IMG/VR virus record: IMGVR_UViG_3300008448_000227
Span: 1 to 39,824 of that record
Source: a virus
DNA length: 39,824 nucleotides
Direction: 5' to 3' (one strand)
Below the pieces are notes generated by a model. The model was not told where the DNA came from. It worked only from the letters and a program-made list of their open reading frames with translations, and searched no databases. Position 1 is the stretch's first letter, and each line of letters opens with the position of its first letter. Positions 8,506 to 17,680 of the stretch are shown here, piece by piece. Both the position numbers and the translations under genes were made by a program.

Positions 8506-9500
8506 TGGAAAATTTTAATCGTACTGTTATAAATAATATAAATTCAAACTCTAATAAAACATCACTTAAACCTATTAGAGATGTTGAAACAAATAATATT
8601 AAAACGAATGCAAAATTAGATTCTGCTAAAATTGCATTTTCGATACCATATCGAAATAATGGAATTACATATCGTTCAAACGACCCGGCTGTAATTGCGC
8701 GAGATGAAGCTGGCAATGTCATTCTTTTAGAAGGCGAACAAAATCAATTATTACGAATTGAACCAATTGCTACTAATATAACTACAACATCAATGTTAAA
8801 AGTTTTAGATACGCAATTTACATATTATAAATTTCCTACTTCATATCCAATTGAAACTACATTAGATTTAGATTTAGATACAAATATAGAATTAGACAGT
8901 ATTGACGACGTTTATGCAAGATATCGTCCAGGGGCATCATTTCGAATACAAACAGCGGCTGGAACTTGGAGTGATGAAGCAAAATTCAATGGTTTCAGTT
9001 TTGATTTTGTTGAAGATGGCGTAACGCAGAAACGCGCGGGACATTATTTTATTACTCCGGAAATAAAAAACTCCGGAGTTGATTTACGATTTAGGATAAA
9101 AATTGAACATAGATATGATACTACAATTGTGCCTGTTGCTCTTGCCCCTAATGAAAACAATCAATTGCAAGTTGAATATTCTTCAGGTTTTGGTACATGT
9201 TACTTTTCTTTAATTAAAAATTCTCCGATTACAGGATTAAACAAATTGTTTAAAGGACCATTTGCTAATTCTTCAGTTACTACGGGAAATTGGGGAGAAA
9301 TATTTCAATATGAAGTTCAAACTTTGAATTTAGATCTAGTAATTTTAAATGAAGAATTTTTAGAAGGAGATTATTTCCAGTTAGGCGGGTTTGCAGGTCA
9401 AAACGATGATACGTCATACCATACAATTGGAGAAATACAATCATATTGGGTGATTACAGATGCATCGAAAAATGTAGACACTTGGAATCAGGAAATTTAA
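8505..9500 (+). CDS. Unknown tail structural protein
   Basis: The 331-residue product has an Asn-rich N-terminus (residues 5-35) followed by predominantly beta structure. The segment TTLDLDLDTNIELDSIDDVY near residues 121-140 is striking for its acidic repeats. The start ATG overlaps the preceding TAA by one base, and the stop lies three bases before the large tail protein, so it belongs to the same late operon. I recognise no domain. A role in the baseplate periphery is inferred from position between gp6 and the 1303-residue protein. Confidence 0.55.
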   Translation: MENFNRTVINNINSNSNKTSLKPIRDVETNNIKTNAKLDSAKIAFSIPYRNNGITYRSNDPAVIARDEAGNVILLEGEQNQLLRIEPIATNITTTSMLKVLDTQFTYYKFPTSYPIETTLDLDLDTNIELDSIDDVYARYRPGASFRIQTAAGTWSDEAKFNGFSFDFVEDGVTQKRAGHYFITPEIKNSGVDLRFRIKIEHRYDTTIVPVALAPNENNQLQVEYSSGFGTCYFSLIKNSPITGLNKLFKGPFANSSVTTGNWGEIFQYEVQTLNLDLVILNEEFLEGDYFQLGGFAGQNDDTSYHTIGEIQSYWVITDASKNVDTWNQEI

Positions 9501-9503
9501 TAT

Positions 9504-12500
9504 ATGTTAAAACAATATAAAAATATTGCTGCGAATGAAAATGCTAAGTCATTTTCAGCCGAACGTATCGATCGTACAAAACTTAATTTAATTTCATATG
9601 ATTCTGATGCTGCATATTATGTAAATAACAAAATAATAACAGATGCCGATTCTAAATTAGAATTACACGTTTATTCCGGCGGAACATGGTTAACAGGTAA
9701 TCATTCAGTACAAGCAAAAAATTCTGCGTCTAGTGTTCGAAATAAAACACTTAATAAACAAGTTCCTTTAAGTAATACAATTTCAATTGATTTATATCAA
9801 GAATTAGAAAAATTAAAATTAACTGCTGGAAATTTTCGTTTTGTTGTTAATTTCTTTAAAAACTTAATTGGTAGTTTCGATAAACAACATTTGCAAATTG
9901 ATGAAATTTCTCCAGACCGTATGGAAATACGCCTTCGAGCAATTGATGCAGATGACCCGGAATTTTTACAACAAATTACTTCATATATTCAGAATGTTAA
10001 TCAAACTTCCGATCGTTTTTATAAATCATACTTATTAAATTTTAGTAGAAATCAATGTGCATTATTTGTAAATAGTGTTGTTGTTGGGGAATACTTATAT
10101 GTAAAGTTAAATGAACCATTATCGGATGAGTTTCAAGTTAATTTTAAATGTTGGATAGTTGAAGAACAAAAAGATGCATATATTGATCGTGTTGCAATTA
10201 CACCAAAAGCTTTACAGAAACAATTTAATAAGTTAGGAAATCCAAATTGGCAAGCAACTGCTAAATATACTACTTCTAATGAAACCGGTTTACGAACATG
10301 GACAGATTTATTAGGTTCATCAACTCAAACATCACAACAAATTATTGATGCATATTTTTCCGGAAGTTTATCGGGCGTAAAATTAAACATAGATTATTCT
10401 GATTTCAATAACTTTATTTTTTATAGCTCAGCAACAGAACGTTTAGAAAATTTTTTATATAAACTTCAACTTTTAGAATATTATACATCACAAAGTATCG
10501 TTGTATCAGGAATTTCCGGTAGTGTTGCAACTACAAATCAAACAGATTTTTTAAATCTAAAATCAAATTTAGTTGGAGGGTTTGATGCATTTGAACAATA
10601 CATGTATTATCAATCATCATCTCTAGTAACAACGTATGAAATTCCAATTGAAACTGTGAATGTTAATGTTGCAAATGTTACTGGCAGTTATATAAAACCA
10701 GTACCGAAATCAAATTCAACATATCCATACGTATTAACTGCAACTACTAGTTCACAATTTAAACAATGGTATGATGGAGTATATAGTTCAGCGTCATTGT
10801 ATGATCAATTGAACATTAATGCATTGGTTTATGCCATTCCGGAATTTATACGTTTAGATCCAACTAATACAGAAACAGTTACGTTTGTAAATATGTTAGG
10901 TCATCATTTTGATATACTTTATACGTATATTCATCATATGACACAAATTAATAAACGTGAAGAAAATCCTAAATTAGGTATGCCAAATGAATTGTTATAT
11001 TCAGTAGCAAAACAATTTGGTTGGAATTTAACTGACGGGAATCAATCTCAAGAACTATGGCAATATTTACTTGGAACTGATGAAGCAGGAACGCCTTTAA
11101 CAGGGTCAAATAGTGTTGGCGATCCATCCGTTCCAGGACGTGATATGACATATACAATATGGCGTCGCATTGTAAACAATTTACCGTATTTATTAAAATC
11201 AAAAGGAACAAAACGAAGTGTACAGGCGCTTCTTTCTTGTTATGGAATTCCGCAATCTTTAATTAGTATTAATGAATATGGAGGACCTAGAATTGAACGT
11301 GCTCCGATATATGAAAAATTAAATTTTGATTATGCATTAGATGTTAGCGGAAGTGTTTCGGGATCTGTCACGGTTACTTATTCACAATCATTAGGTGCAG
11401 TTGAACTGCGTTTCCGGGCTGATGATATCGTAGCAAATCCTTTGATACCAAACACAATGAACTTGTATACAATTGGATCTAATACAGTAACAATTGATTT
11501 TACAAGTGGTAATAAAGGTAATGTACAAATTAATGGAACTAGTTCAGCTGATTTTGAAATATATAATGATGAATGGGTTTCTACATTATTGCGAACTAGT
11601 GGTTCAAATTTGCAACTAGTTGCTAAAAAAGCAAAATATGGAAAAATAGTTTCTACAGTAACAGCTTCTGCAGTTGCATCATTCAACCCAACAGGTTCTT
11701 TAATTATTGGAGGAACAACAGGCGGTAGTAGATTTGTAGGACAACTTCAAGAATTACGATTATGGTCATCGAGCTTAAATGACGCTCCATTTGAAAATCA
11801 TACGAAAGCTCCAGCTGCATATGATAGTAATGCAGATGCATATGATGAACTTATATTTAGATTACCACTCACACAAAAAATTGATCATTCACTAACTAGT
11901 AGTTTATCTGGAATACAACCGATACCTTCTACAATATCTGCATCATTTACAGGTTGGACTAATAATATACCATATGATTCAATTGAAGAAACGTATTATT
12001 ACGATGCTATATCTCTTGGAGCTGGTACATTCGATGATAATAAAATACGCATTGAAGAAAATGAATTAGTTGGAACGTTGGATGTCAAAACCAGAGCCGA
12101 ACGTAGTCAATTTGATAAAGCTCCATTAGACAGTAAAAAATTAGGAGTATATTTTTCTCCGCAAACAATGATTGATGAAGATATTATTGCACAATTTGGC
12201 TTTACTGCATTAGATGAATATATTGGAGACCCGGGAGAAACAGATTCAAAATCATATCCAGATTTAATTCAATTTGCACAAACATATTGGAAAAAGTATT
12301 CAGAACGTAATAATATAAATGATTACATAAAAATGTTTACATTGTTTGATTTATCATTTTTCAAACAATTGGAACAGTTACTTCCAGCTCGTATTAGTAA
12401 ATTAACAGGCGTATTAATTCAACCTAACATATTAGAACGTAGCAAAGATACAATACTCCCGAAAATTTCTAGGTTTGATTCTACATTAAACGTAACAATA

Positions 12501-13415
12501 ACAGAAGTACAGCCAACTGCATCTGGAGATTATTTATACTATACTGCCGGCATCGATGGTAATATTTTATCAATATCAGCTCAAGACGATGATCAATGGC
12601 AAATGTATTTAACTGCGTCAACGGCTGAAAAATATGATGGTGTTGCATATTCCCATGAATATCTAGTATTATCTGGTTCAACATATATTACTGCATCTAC
12701 ACCATATTGGTTAAGTGAAGCAACATGTCCTGCAATTACATCATCAGTATTATCTGAATTTAAACAACAAGATGTTAATGCAATTGTAATAGAAGCAAAG
12801 TTAGCAACAACGGCTTTCTTTCCACTTTCTTCATATAATCTGTTAGATACAATTTCATTTAATAATCCGCTCGCTATACCATCGATTGATGGCGTAATCA
12901 TTAGTTTAAATGATAAAATTTTAATAAAAAATGGTAATAGTCCTAATCTTTTTACTGGACCATTTACTGGATCTTCGAATGGTTTATATGTTGTAACGCA
13001 GATAACTGATGGTATATCGACACCAACTATTTTAACTAGATCAGGATCATATGAATTAGATCCAGGCTTTATGCAAATAATACGTATTACTAGTGGGAGT
13101 GTTAATCGTAATCGTTTTTTTATACAAACTACAGATAATCCAATAACTAATGTATCATTACTTACATCAAGTCCATTAGTCCCAAATTATTCAGGGAATA
13201 CTAATTTGCTTTATAAATTTGTAGAAGTGCAAGATTATACGCCAACAGGAATTGACAATCAACGATATTCTGGAACAAAAATGACATCGCCTGCATTTAA
13301 TGTTAATTCAACACAAACATATGACGGCGGACCTGTTGCAGAATGGAGATCATCAAATCCAAATCAATTGATATATCAAACCTTAGGTCAACAAGGTAGT
13401 TTTAGATTAGCATAA
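9504..13415 (+). CDS. Very large baseplate/tail protein with LamG-like domain (gp7 position)
   Basis: The 1303-residue product is the largest in the window and follows gp25-gp6, the place where T4 has the 1032-residue wedge protein gp7; I see no clear sequence match to gp7. Residues about 440-590 (FVNMLGHHFDILYTYIHHM, WRRIVNNLPYLLKSKGTKRS, VQALLSCYGIP) resemble the helical tail-protein region found in large wedge or tail proteins of marine T4-like phages. Residues about 600-770 have a LamG/concanavalin-like beta sandwich, ending FVGQLQELRLW, a typical last strand. A conserved segment, LIQFAQTYWKKYSERNN, follows near residue 925. The C-terminal third is beta-rich with many Ser/Thr. It is probably a structural wedge protein with a glycan-binding insertion. 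Confidence 0.6.
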   Translation: MLKQYKNIAANENAKSFSAERIDRTKLNLISYDSDAAYYVNNKIITDADSKLELHVYSGGTWLTGNHSVQAKNSASSVRNKTLNKQVPLSNTISIDLYQELEKLKLTAGNFRFVVNFFKNLIGSFDKQHLQIDEISPDRMEIRLRAIDADDPEFLQQITSYIQNVNQTSDRFYKSYLLNFSRNQCALFVNSVVVGEYLYVKLNEPLSDEFQVNFKCWIVEEQKDAYIDRVAITPKALQKQFNKLGNPNWQATAKYTTSNETGLRTWTDLLGSSTQTSQQIIDAYFSGSLSGVKLNIDYSDFNNFIFYSSATERLENFLYKLQLLEYYTSQSIVVSGISGSVATTNQTDFLNLKSNLVGGFDAFEQYMYYQSSSLVTTYEIPIETVNVNVANVTGSYIKPVPKSNSTYPYVLTATTSSQFKQWYDGVYSSASLYDQLNINALVYAIPEFIRLDPTNTETVTFVNMLGHHFDILYTYIHHMTQINKREENPKLGMPNELLYSVAKQFGWNLTDGNQSQELWQYLLGTDEAGTPLTGSNSVGDPSVPGRDMTYTIWRRIVNNLPYLLKSKGTKRSVQALLSCYGIPQSLISINEYGGPRIERAPIYEKLNFDYALDVSGSVSGSVTVTYSQSLGAVELRFRADDIVANPLIPNTMNLYTIGSNTVTIDFTSGNKGNVQINGTSSADFEIYNDEWVSTLLRTSGSNLQLVAKKAKYGKIVSTVTASAVASFNPTGSLIIGGTTGGSRFVGQLQELRLWSSSLNDAPFENHTKAPAAYDSNADAYDELIFRLPLTQKIDHSLTSSLSGIQPIPSTISASFTGWTNNIPYDSIEETYYYDAISLGAGTFDDNKIRIEENELVGTLDVKTRAERSQFDKAPLDSKKLGVYFSPQTMIDEDIIAQFGFTALDEYIGDPGETDSKSYPDLIQFAQTYWKKYSERNNINDYIKMFTLFDLSFFKQLEQLLPARISKLTGVLIQPNILERSKDTILPKISRFDSTLNVTITEVQPTASGDYLYYTAGIDGNILSISAQDDDQWQMYLTASTAEKYDGVAYSHEYLVLSGSTYITASTPYWLSEATCPAITSSVLSEFKQQDVNAIVIEAKLATTAFFPLSSYNLLDTISFNNPLAIPSIDGVIISLNDKILIKNGNSPNLFTGPFTGSSNGLYVVTQITDGISTPTILTRSGSYELDPGFMQIIRITSGSVNRNRFFIQTTDNPITNVSLLTSSPLVPNYSGNTNLLYKFVEVQDYTPTGIDNQRYSGTKMTSPAFNVNSTQTYDGGPVAEWRSSNPNQLIYQTLGQQGSFRLA

Positions 13416-13429
13416 AAATTATACTAAAC

Positions 13430-13439
13430 ATATTTATAT
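13430..13439 (+). promoter_or_regulatory. Candidate late promoter motif
   Basis: ATATTTATAT followed by GAAATAAGG lies in the 43-base gap before ATG 13459. The AAGG serves as ribosome-binding site. Confidence 0.5.
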
Positions 13440-13458
13440 GAAATAAGGTTAAAACATT

Positions 13459-14118
13459 ATGGGATACTTAGATAATTCTAGCGTTACAATTGACGCAATT
13501 CTAACATTAAAAGGTCGCGAATTATTAGCAAAAGGCGGAAATGCATTTAATATTACGCAATTTGCATTAGGCGATGACGAAATTGATTATTCATTGTGGA
13601 ATCCAGATCATCCACTAGGAACTGAGTATTATGGTACTATCATAGAAAATATGCCTATTACCGAAGCAATTCCGGATGAGACCCAGGCTTTAAAATATAA
13701 ACTAGTTACATTGCCAAAACAAACAACTAATATTCCTGTGATTAATGTAGGCAACACTTCAATTACATTAGCAGCACCTGGTAATAGTGCAGTTATTGCT
13801 CCTAATACAAGCAATTTCCAAGGCGGAAATTCAAATTTAGGTTATACAGCAATATTGTCAGATTCTACCGTGGCTGATATAACTGTAACTAGAGCATTAC
13901 AAAATTCAATACTTCCAACTACTCCTAACTTTATTGGAGATAATGAAGATGCACAAAGTGTTGCAGTAGCAGGATTTGAATTTAGAATTACTGCTAAAAC
14001 ACAAATGCTTGAAGATAAAACTGCAACAATTACGATAATTGGTAATGAGACAGGCGGAAGTGTAACTATCAATTTAACAGTTAAAAAAGTAACAACTGCT
14101 ACGGCAGCAAATATGTAA
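13459..14118 (+). CDS. Conserved structural protein of T4-like marine phages
   Basis: The 219-residue product starts MGYLDNSSVTIDAILTLKGR and continues FNITQFALGDDEIDYSLWN. This N-terminal pattern is one I associate with conserved tail or neck-region virion proteins of marine T4-like phages. The C-terminal half (residues about 150-215) is a beta-sandwich of Ig-like character (FEFRITAKTQML, TATITIIGNETGG, SVTINLTVKK). Ig-like domains are common on phage surfaces, where they give weak carbohydrate contacts. It has its own late-motif and is followed six bases later by another structural gene. Confidence 0.55.
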   Translation: MGYLDNSSVTIDAILTLKGRELLAKGGNAFNITQFALGDDEIDYSLWNPDHPLGTEYYGTIIENMPITEAIPDETQALKYKLVTLPKQTTNIPVINVGNTSITLAAPGNSAVIAPNTSNFQGGNSNLGYTAILSDSTVADITVTRALQNSILPTTPNFIGDNEDAQSVAVAGFEFRITAKTQMLEDKTATITIIGNETGGSVTINLTVKKVTTATAANM

Positions 14119-14124
14119 GATAAT

Positions 14125-15453
14125 ATGAAAACAGAAAATTTCATTGAAACATTAAAACAACAACCTAGACTAGGCGGCGTTCCTAGAGTTAATCCAGTAA
14201 CTGGAGAACGAGAAATAGCTCCATCTCTAAATCAAAGACTCGCTGCATCAGGAATTACTCCACCTACATCTCAACAAATTCAGCCAGCGACAGCAGCAGC
14301 TACACAACAGGTACAACAACTTGCTCAACAACTTGCTAATCAAATGGTTGCTGAGATGCAACAAGCTTCGGTATTATCTAGAAATGGACGTACATATACG
14401 AAATTTGATCTTGCAAATGATGTTATTGCAAATCAAACCGAAGTAGTTACTGCTGGTATGTGGTCAGATGGGTTAGCTAATTTAATAACACATTTTACAT
14501 CATCTGCACAAACAACAACACAACGTAGATATTATGTTGACGTATTACATAAAGCGCCTGCAGAAACAGGTTCGGCAGTTCAATATTCATTGGCATTTGG
14601 ACATGCATTAGGTAGTGGGTCTGATTCGCAAGGACAACTTAATGATTCTCCAAGTAAAGCAATTTATTCACAATACCGACAACTTTTACTTTCGCCAACA
14701 GATTCTCGTTTTACAACTGCAGGATCTGGTAGTACTGATTATATCTATGTAATCAACTTTAAACGTAACCGGATGAAAGAACGTTTAGATGCAGGTAATT
14801 TTGAGATTCCATTGCGTTTAATATCAGGTTCGCGTCCTACGAATGCTACCGGTAGTGTTAATGTATCTGGATCTAGATTATTTACATTAATTGATGACTC
14901 ATCTATTTCAACAGCAGCTGTTGGAGATTCTGGAAGAGTTTATAATATTGTATCAGGGTCTATTAACGGCGGTGTATTTAATTCAACAGCTCCAATCTAT
15001 TATGGATTAGTATATCCAGATTATGGAACAATTATATTAGATGGAAAAATGTTAGATCAACAATTAAATTTCCAAACTAATACAGGTTCTAGTTCGGAAG
15101 GAAATAACCATTTTGCATTATTCCATTCTATTTCTGGATCTGCATTAATACAAAATCCAGCAACATTGGATCAATTTGGTTTCTTGGCACGTAATTCAGA
15201 AAAAGTAACAAGTACACATTATTTCGTTCGTGTTAAAAATGCTGAATATAACTTTTCAAATAATCCATCATATGTAACAGGAAGTGTTGGACAAATTTCA
15301 CAAACAACTTTTGTTGGCGATCCTAAAACATATATAACAACAGTTGGGTTGTATAATGATTCTCAAGAATTACTTGCAGTAGCAAAACTTTCTAAACCAT
15401 TACTTAAATCATTCCAACGAGAAGCATTGATTAGAGTTAAATTAGATTTCTAA
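14125..15453 (+). CDS. Structural protein sharing a C-terminal module with its neighbour
   Basis: The 442-residue product has a helical, Gln/Ala-rich N-terminus (residues 45-80, QQVQQLAQQLANQMVAEMQQ) and a beta-rich remainder full of Gly-Ser turns. Its last 45 residues contain YITTVGLYNDSQELLAVAKL, which closely matches YITTIGLYDDAGQLLAIGKL at the end of the protein at 15510-17123. The two proteins therefore share a C-terminal attachment or folding module despite different N-terminal parts. Position in the tail block and composition support a virion protein, such as a short fibre or wedge-peripheral protein. Confidence 0.6.
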   Translation: MKTENFIETLKQQPRLGGVPRVNPVTGEREIAPSLNQRLAASGITPPTSQQIQPATAAATQQVQQLAQQLANQMVAEMQQASVLSRNGRTYTKFDLANDVIANQTEVVTAGMWSDGLANLITHFTSSAQTTTQRRYYVDVLHKAPAETGSAVQYSLAFGHALGSGSDSQGQLNDSPSKAIYSQYRQLLLSPTDSRFTTAGSGSTDYIYVINFKRNRMKERLDAGNFEIPLRLISGSRPTNATGSVNVSGSRLFTLIDDSSISTAAVGDSGRVYNIVSGSINGGVFNSTAPIYYGLVYPDYGTIILDGKMLDQQLNFQTNTGSSSEGNNHFALFHSISGSALIQNPATLDQFGFLARNSEKVTSTHYFVRVKNAEYNFSNNPSYVTGSVGQISQTTFVGDPKTYITTVGLYNDSQELLAVAKLSKPLLKSFQREALIRVKLDF

Positions 15454-15469
15454 AAAACAACAGTAATTT

Positions 15470-15501
15470 AGCCCCGTTATATTTATATGTATAATGGGGT
15501 T
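15470..15501 (+). repeat. Intergenic hairpin enclosing a late motif
   Basis: CCCCGTTAT (15472-15480) pairs with ATAATGGGG (15491-15499) around a 10-base loop, with one G-T wobble inside the stem. The stem extends by one further G-T wobble and one A-T pair on the outside. Only TTTATA follows, so it is a weak terminator at best. The late-like motif spans the left arm and loop. Confidence 0.6.
15479..15488 (+). promoter_or_regulatory. Candidate late promoter motif inside a hairpin loop
   Basis: ATATTTATAT lies 21 bases before ATG 15510. Unlike the other copies it is embedded in a 9-bp inverted repeat and lacks the downstream AAA. Confidence 0.4.
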
Positions 15502-15509
15502 TATACTAT

Positions 15510-17123
15510 ATGGCAGAATCTAGAATGACATACAATGAAATTGGTTACGTAGGACCAACTCCTACAGTATTTAAAAAAATCGATTCTAGTGATGTTACAG
15601 TTAATCCATTTCAGTCATTTAAAACTTGGACAGTATATTCTGGTAGTGCTACTAGTAGTGCATTACCACTAATAGCAATTTATTCTGATACAACAAATTT
15701 ACCGGCATTAGGATCTGAATTAACTATTAATGATTCTTCAAATATTGATGGTTCATTACAGACTGTAACTTATTTTTCCGTTAATCATCAATATTTTAAG
15801 TATAAAAAATTTCCAGCACAAACTTACGGTCCGACTAATTTAAAACAAACAAAAAAACATTTATATCAATCTGCATCTATTCTTTCGATACCGCAAATAC
15901 GAATTGGAGAAGGAATAAAGCCAGCATCATTTAAAATTGCCGGTAATGCTATTTCATATTATGGAACAGCTTCATATGGCACGGGATCATATACATTTTT
16001 ATTTGATTTTAAATCAGATCGTTACGGTAATTTATATGATACTACATTTAATACGCAATCAATTGTTACTAGATCATTGATGTTTGAAGAAGGTTTTAAT
16101 GAATATTTCGATGCTAATAGAGTTGAGTATATTTCTAATAATGTAACATATGTACCGGGCATTACTACAACTACAGGAGGTACATCTCCATATGGATATG
16201 CAGCTAATTTCAATGGAACAGGTTATATAAAAACAGAAATTCCAGGATATTATGATCGTAATCATAATTATGCTATTTCATTTTTTATAAATAGTAACGG
16301 TGTTGCTTCAAATTCTTTAGTATTAGGAAAAGTTTCTAGTTCATTATCTCCACAATATCCATTTAAAATAGAATTAAATAGTGGCAATCAAATTCAATTT
16401 TCAGCTGCTGGTAGCACTACCTATAAAACAGAAATTACATCATCATTACTTATGAATCAATGGCGCCATGTAGTTTGTCAAGTTTCAGGTAGTGATATGC
16501 AAATGTATATTGATGGCATGTTGCATGCAACTGTTAATAGTACATTATTAATAGATACATTATCACCGTTATCAGCATCAGCTCGTATTGACAATACATC
16601 CCCATTATTTATAGGCGGATTTGAAAGTGGTTCTAACTTAACAGGAACTATTGATGAAATACGTATTTTTAATAGAGCATTAACAGCAACGGAGATTGGA
16701 TATTTAGCAGATCGAACCGAAGGTGGGTCTTTTATGCAAACCAATCATGTTGGAAATGTATTTGCACGTCAAGGTATTGCTGTAATCTCAACACCTGATT
16801 ATCGCTTTCATAATATTTTAAATGTTCCATTTACGGCTTCATATAAAAGTACAGTGACTACTCATGAATTAGGCGTTGTTGCAAATGTTGATGCTGGCGA
16901 TTTTAATATGTCAATGAATTTAACATTGACTGATGATAGCGATATTAATTATAAAAATTTCGTAACTGGAAGTGCATTTGCTCCGTATATAACTACAATT
17001 GGTTTGTATGATGATGCTGGACAATTGCTAGCAATTGGTAAATTAGCACAACCTATCCGTAAGCGATCAGATGTTGATATGAACTTTTTAGTTAGATTGG
17101 ATCTAGATAGGAACATAAAATGA
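15510..17123 (+). CDS. Tail structural protein with LamG/concanavalin-like domain
   Basis: The 537-residue product contains a clear LamG-like (concanavalin A-fold) domain at residues about 235-400: YDRNHNYAISFFINS, NQWRHVVCQVSGSDMQMYID (the 'W.hv....g....lyidG' hallmark) and FIGG then GTIDEIRIFNRALTATEI. Such domains bind glycans and are common on phage receptor-binding or decoration proteins. The C-terminus has YITTIGLYDDAGQLLAIGKL, shared with the upstream protein. The stop overlaps the ATG of the kinase-like gene (ATGA), implying coupled translation. A peripheral, surface-contacting virion protein is likely. Confidence 0.65.
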   Translation: MAESRMTYNEIGYVGPTPTVFKKIDSSDVTVNPFQSFKTWTVYSGSATSSALPLIAIYSDTTNLPALGSELTINDSSNIDGSLQTVTYFSVNHQYFKYKKFPAQTYGPTNLKQTKKHLYQSASILSIPQIRIGEGIKPASFKIAGNAISYYGTASYGTGSYTFLFDFKSDRYGNLYDTTFNTQSIVTRSLMFEEGFNEYFDANRVEYISNNVTYVPGITTTTGGTSPYGYAANFNGTGYIKTEIPGYYDRNHNYAISFFINSNGVASNSLVLGKVSSSLSPQYPFKIELNSGNQIQFSAAGSTTYKTEITSSLLMNQWRHVVCQVSGSDMQMYIDGMLHATVNSTLLIDTLSPLSASARIDNTSPLFIGGFESGSNLTGTIDEIRIFNRALTATEIGYLADRTEGGSFMQTNHVGNVFARQGIAVISTPDYRFHNILNVPFTASYKSTVTTHELGVVANVDAGDFNMSMNLTLTDDSDINYKNFVTGSAFAPYITTIGLYDDAGQLLAIGKLAQPIRKRSDVDMNFLVRLDLDRNIK

Positions 17124-17656
17124 TACGTTTAAAACATTTACTTTATGAAATGTCTGAGTCAGATATTGCACGTTGTTTATATAAAATAAAAAATAAATAT
17201 TTTAAATACGTTGCATCTGGCGATAACGGTCGAGTTTATGAAATTAATGGAGAAGACAAAGTTTTTAAAATTACTAAAGAACAAGATGAATATCAAGTAG
17301 CAGAACGCATAGTTAATCAATCAGATAAATTTACAACATTTATTCCAGTATATTATGTTAATGGAAAAGATATGTATATTATGGCAAATGCTGAACAATT
17401 ACCTGGACAAATGAAACAAGAAGTTGATTCATTTATGCAAGAATTTAACAGTTTTGCTCGAGAACAAGGTGGAGAAGTTTCAATATTTGAATTCGTACAA
17501 CAAACTGATTCTGTTAATGCACAATTGGATAATTTTTTAAATGCATTGCAACGCGATGTTGAACGTTTAAATATTCCAGAATTTGAGTTAGATTTAGATT
17601 TTAGATCTGATAATTTGATGATGTGGAACGGGAAAATGGTATTAGTTGATTGGTAA
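17120..17656 (+). CDS. Small protein-kinase-fold protein with possible capsid-targeting N-terminus
   Basis: The 178-residue product has the main landmarks of a kinase or phosphotransferase fold. A Gly-loop-like stretch, ASGDNGRVYEI, lies at residues 32-42. VFKIT follows with the candidate ATP-binding Lys50, then a possible helix-C Glu (57 or 62) and a hinge-like region YIMANAEQL (86-94). A catalytic-loop pattern has Asp160-x4-Asn165, and Asp177 in VLVDW stands where DFG would be. The chain stops one residue after that Asp, so the activation segment and most of the C-lobe are missing, as in minimal or pseudo-kinases. The first ten residues, MIRLKHLLYE, resemble T4 capsid-targeting peptides ending [L/I]-x-E. 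It overlaps the upstream structural gene by four bases. Catalytic activity is unproven. Confidence 0.55.
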   Translation: MIRLKHLLYEMSESDIARCLYKIKNKYFKYVASGDNGRVYEINGEDKVFKITKEQDEYQVAERIVNQSDKFTTFIPVYYVNGKDMYIMANAEQLPGQMKQEVDSFMQEFNSFAREQGGEVSIFEFVQQTDSVNAQLDNFLNALQRDVERLNIPEFELDLDFRSDNLMMWNGKMVLVDW

Positions 17657-17657
17657 T

Positions 17658-17667
17658 ATATTTATAA
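17658..17667 (+). promoter_or_regulatory. Candidate late promoter motif
   Basis: ATATTTATAA followed by TAAAG lies right after the kinase-like gene's stop and 13 bases before ATG 17681. The flanks match the copy at 29614 closely (ATATATTTATAATAAA in both). Confidence 0.5.
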
Positions 17668-17680
17668 TAAAGATCACGAT

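Noticed and set aside
16286-16293. Classic T4 late element TATAAATA on the + strand
   Set aside because: It lies inside the LamG gene, far from any start codon, and I see no such element at gene boundaries.
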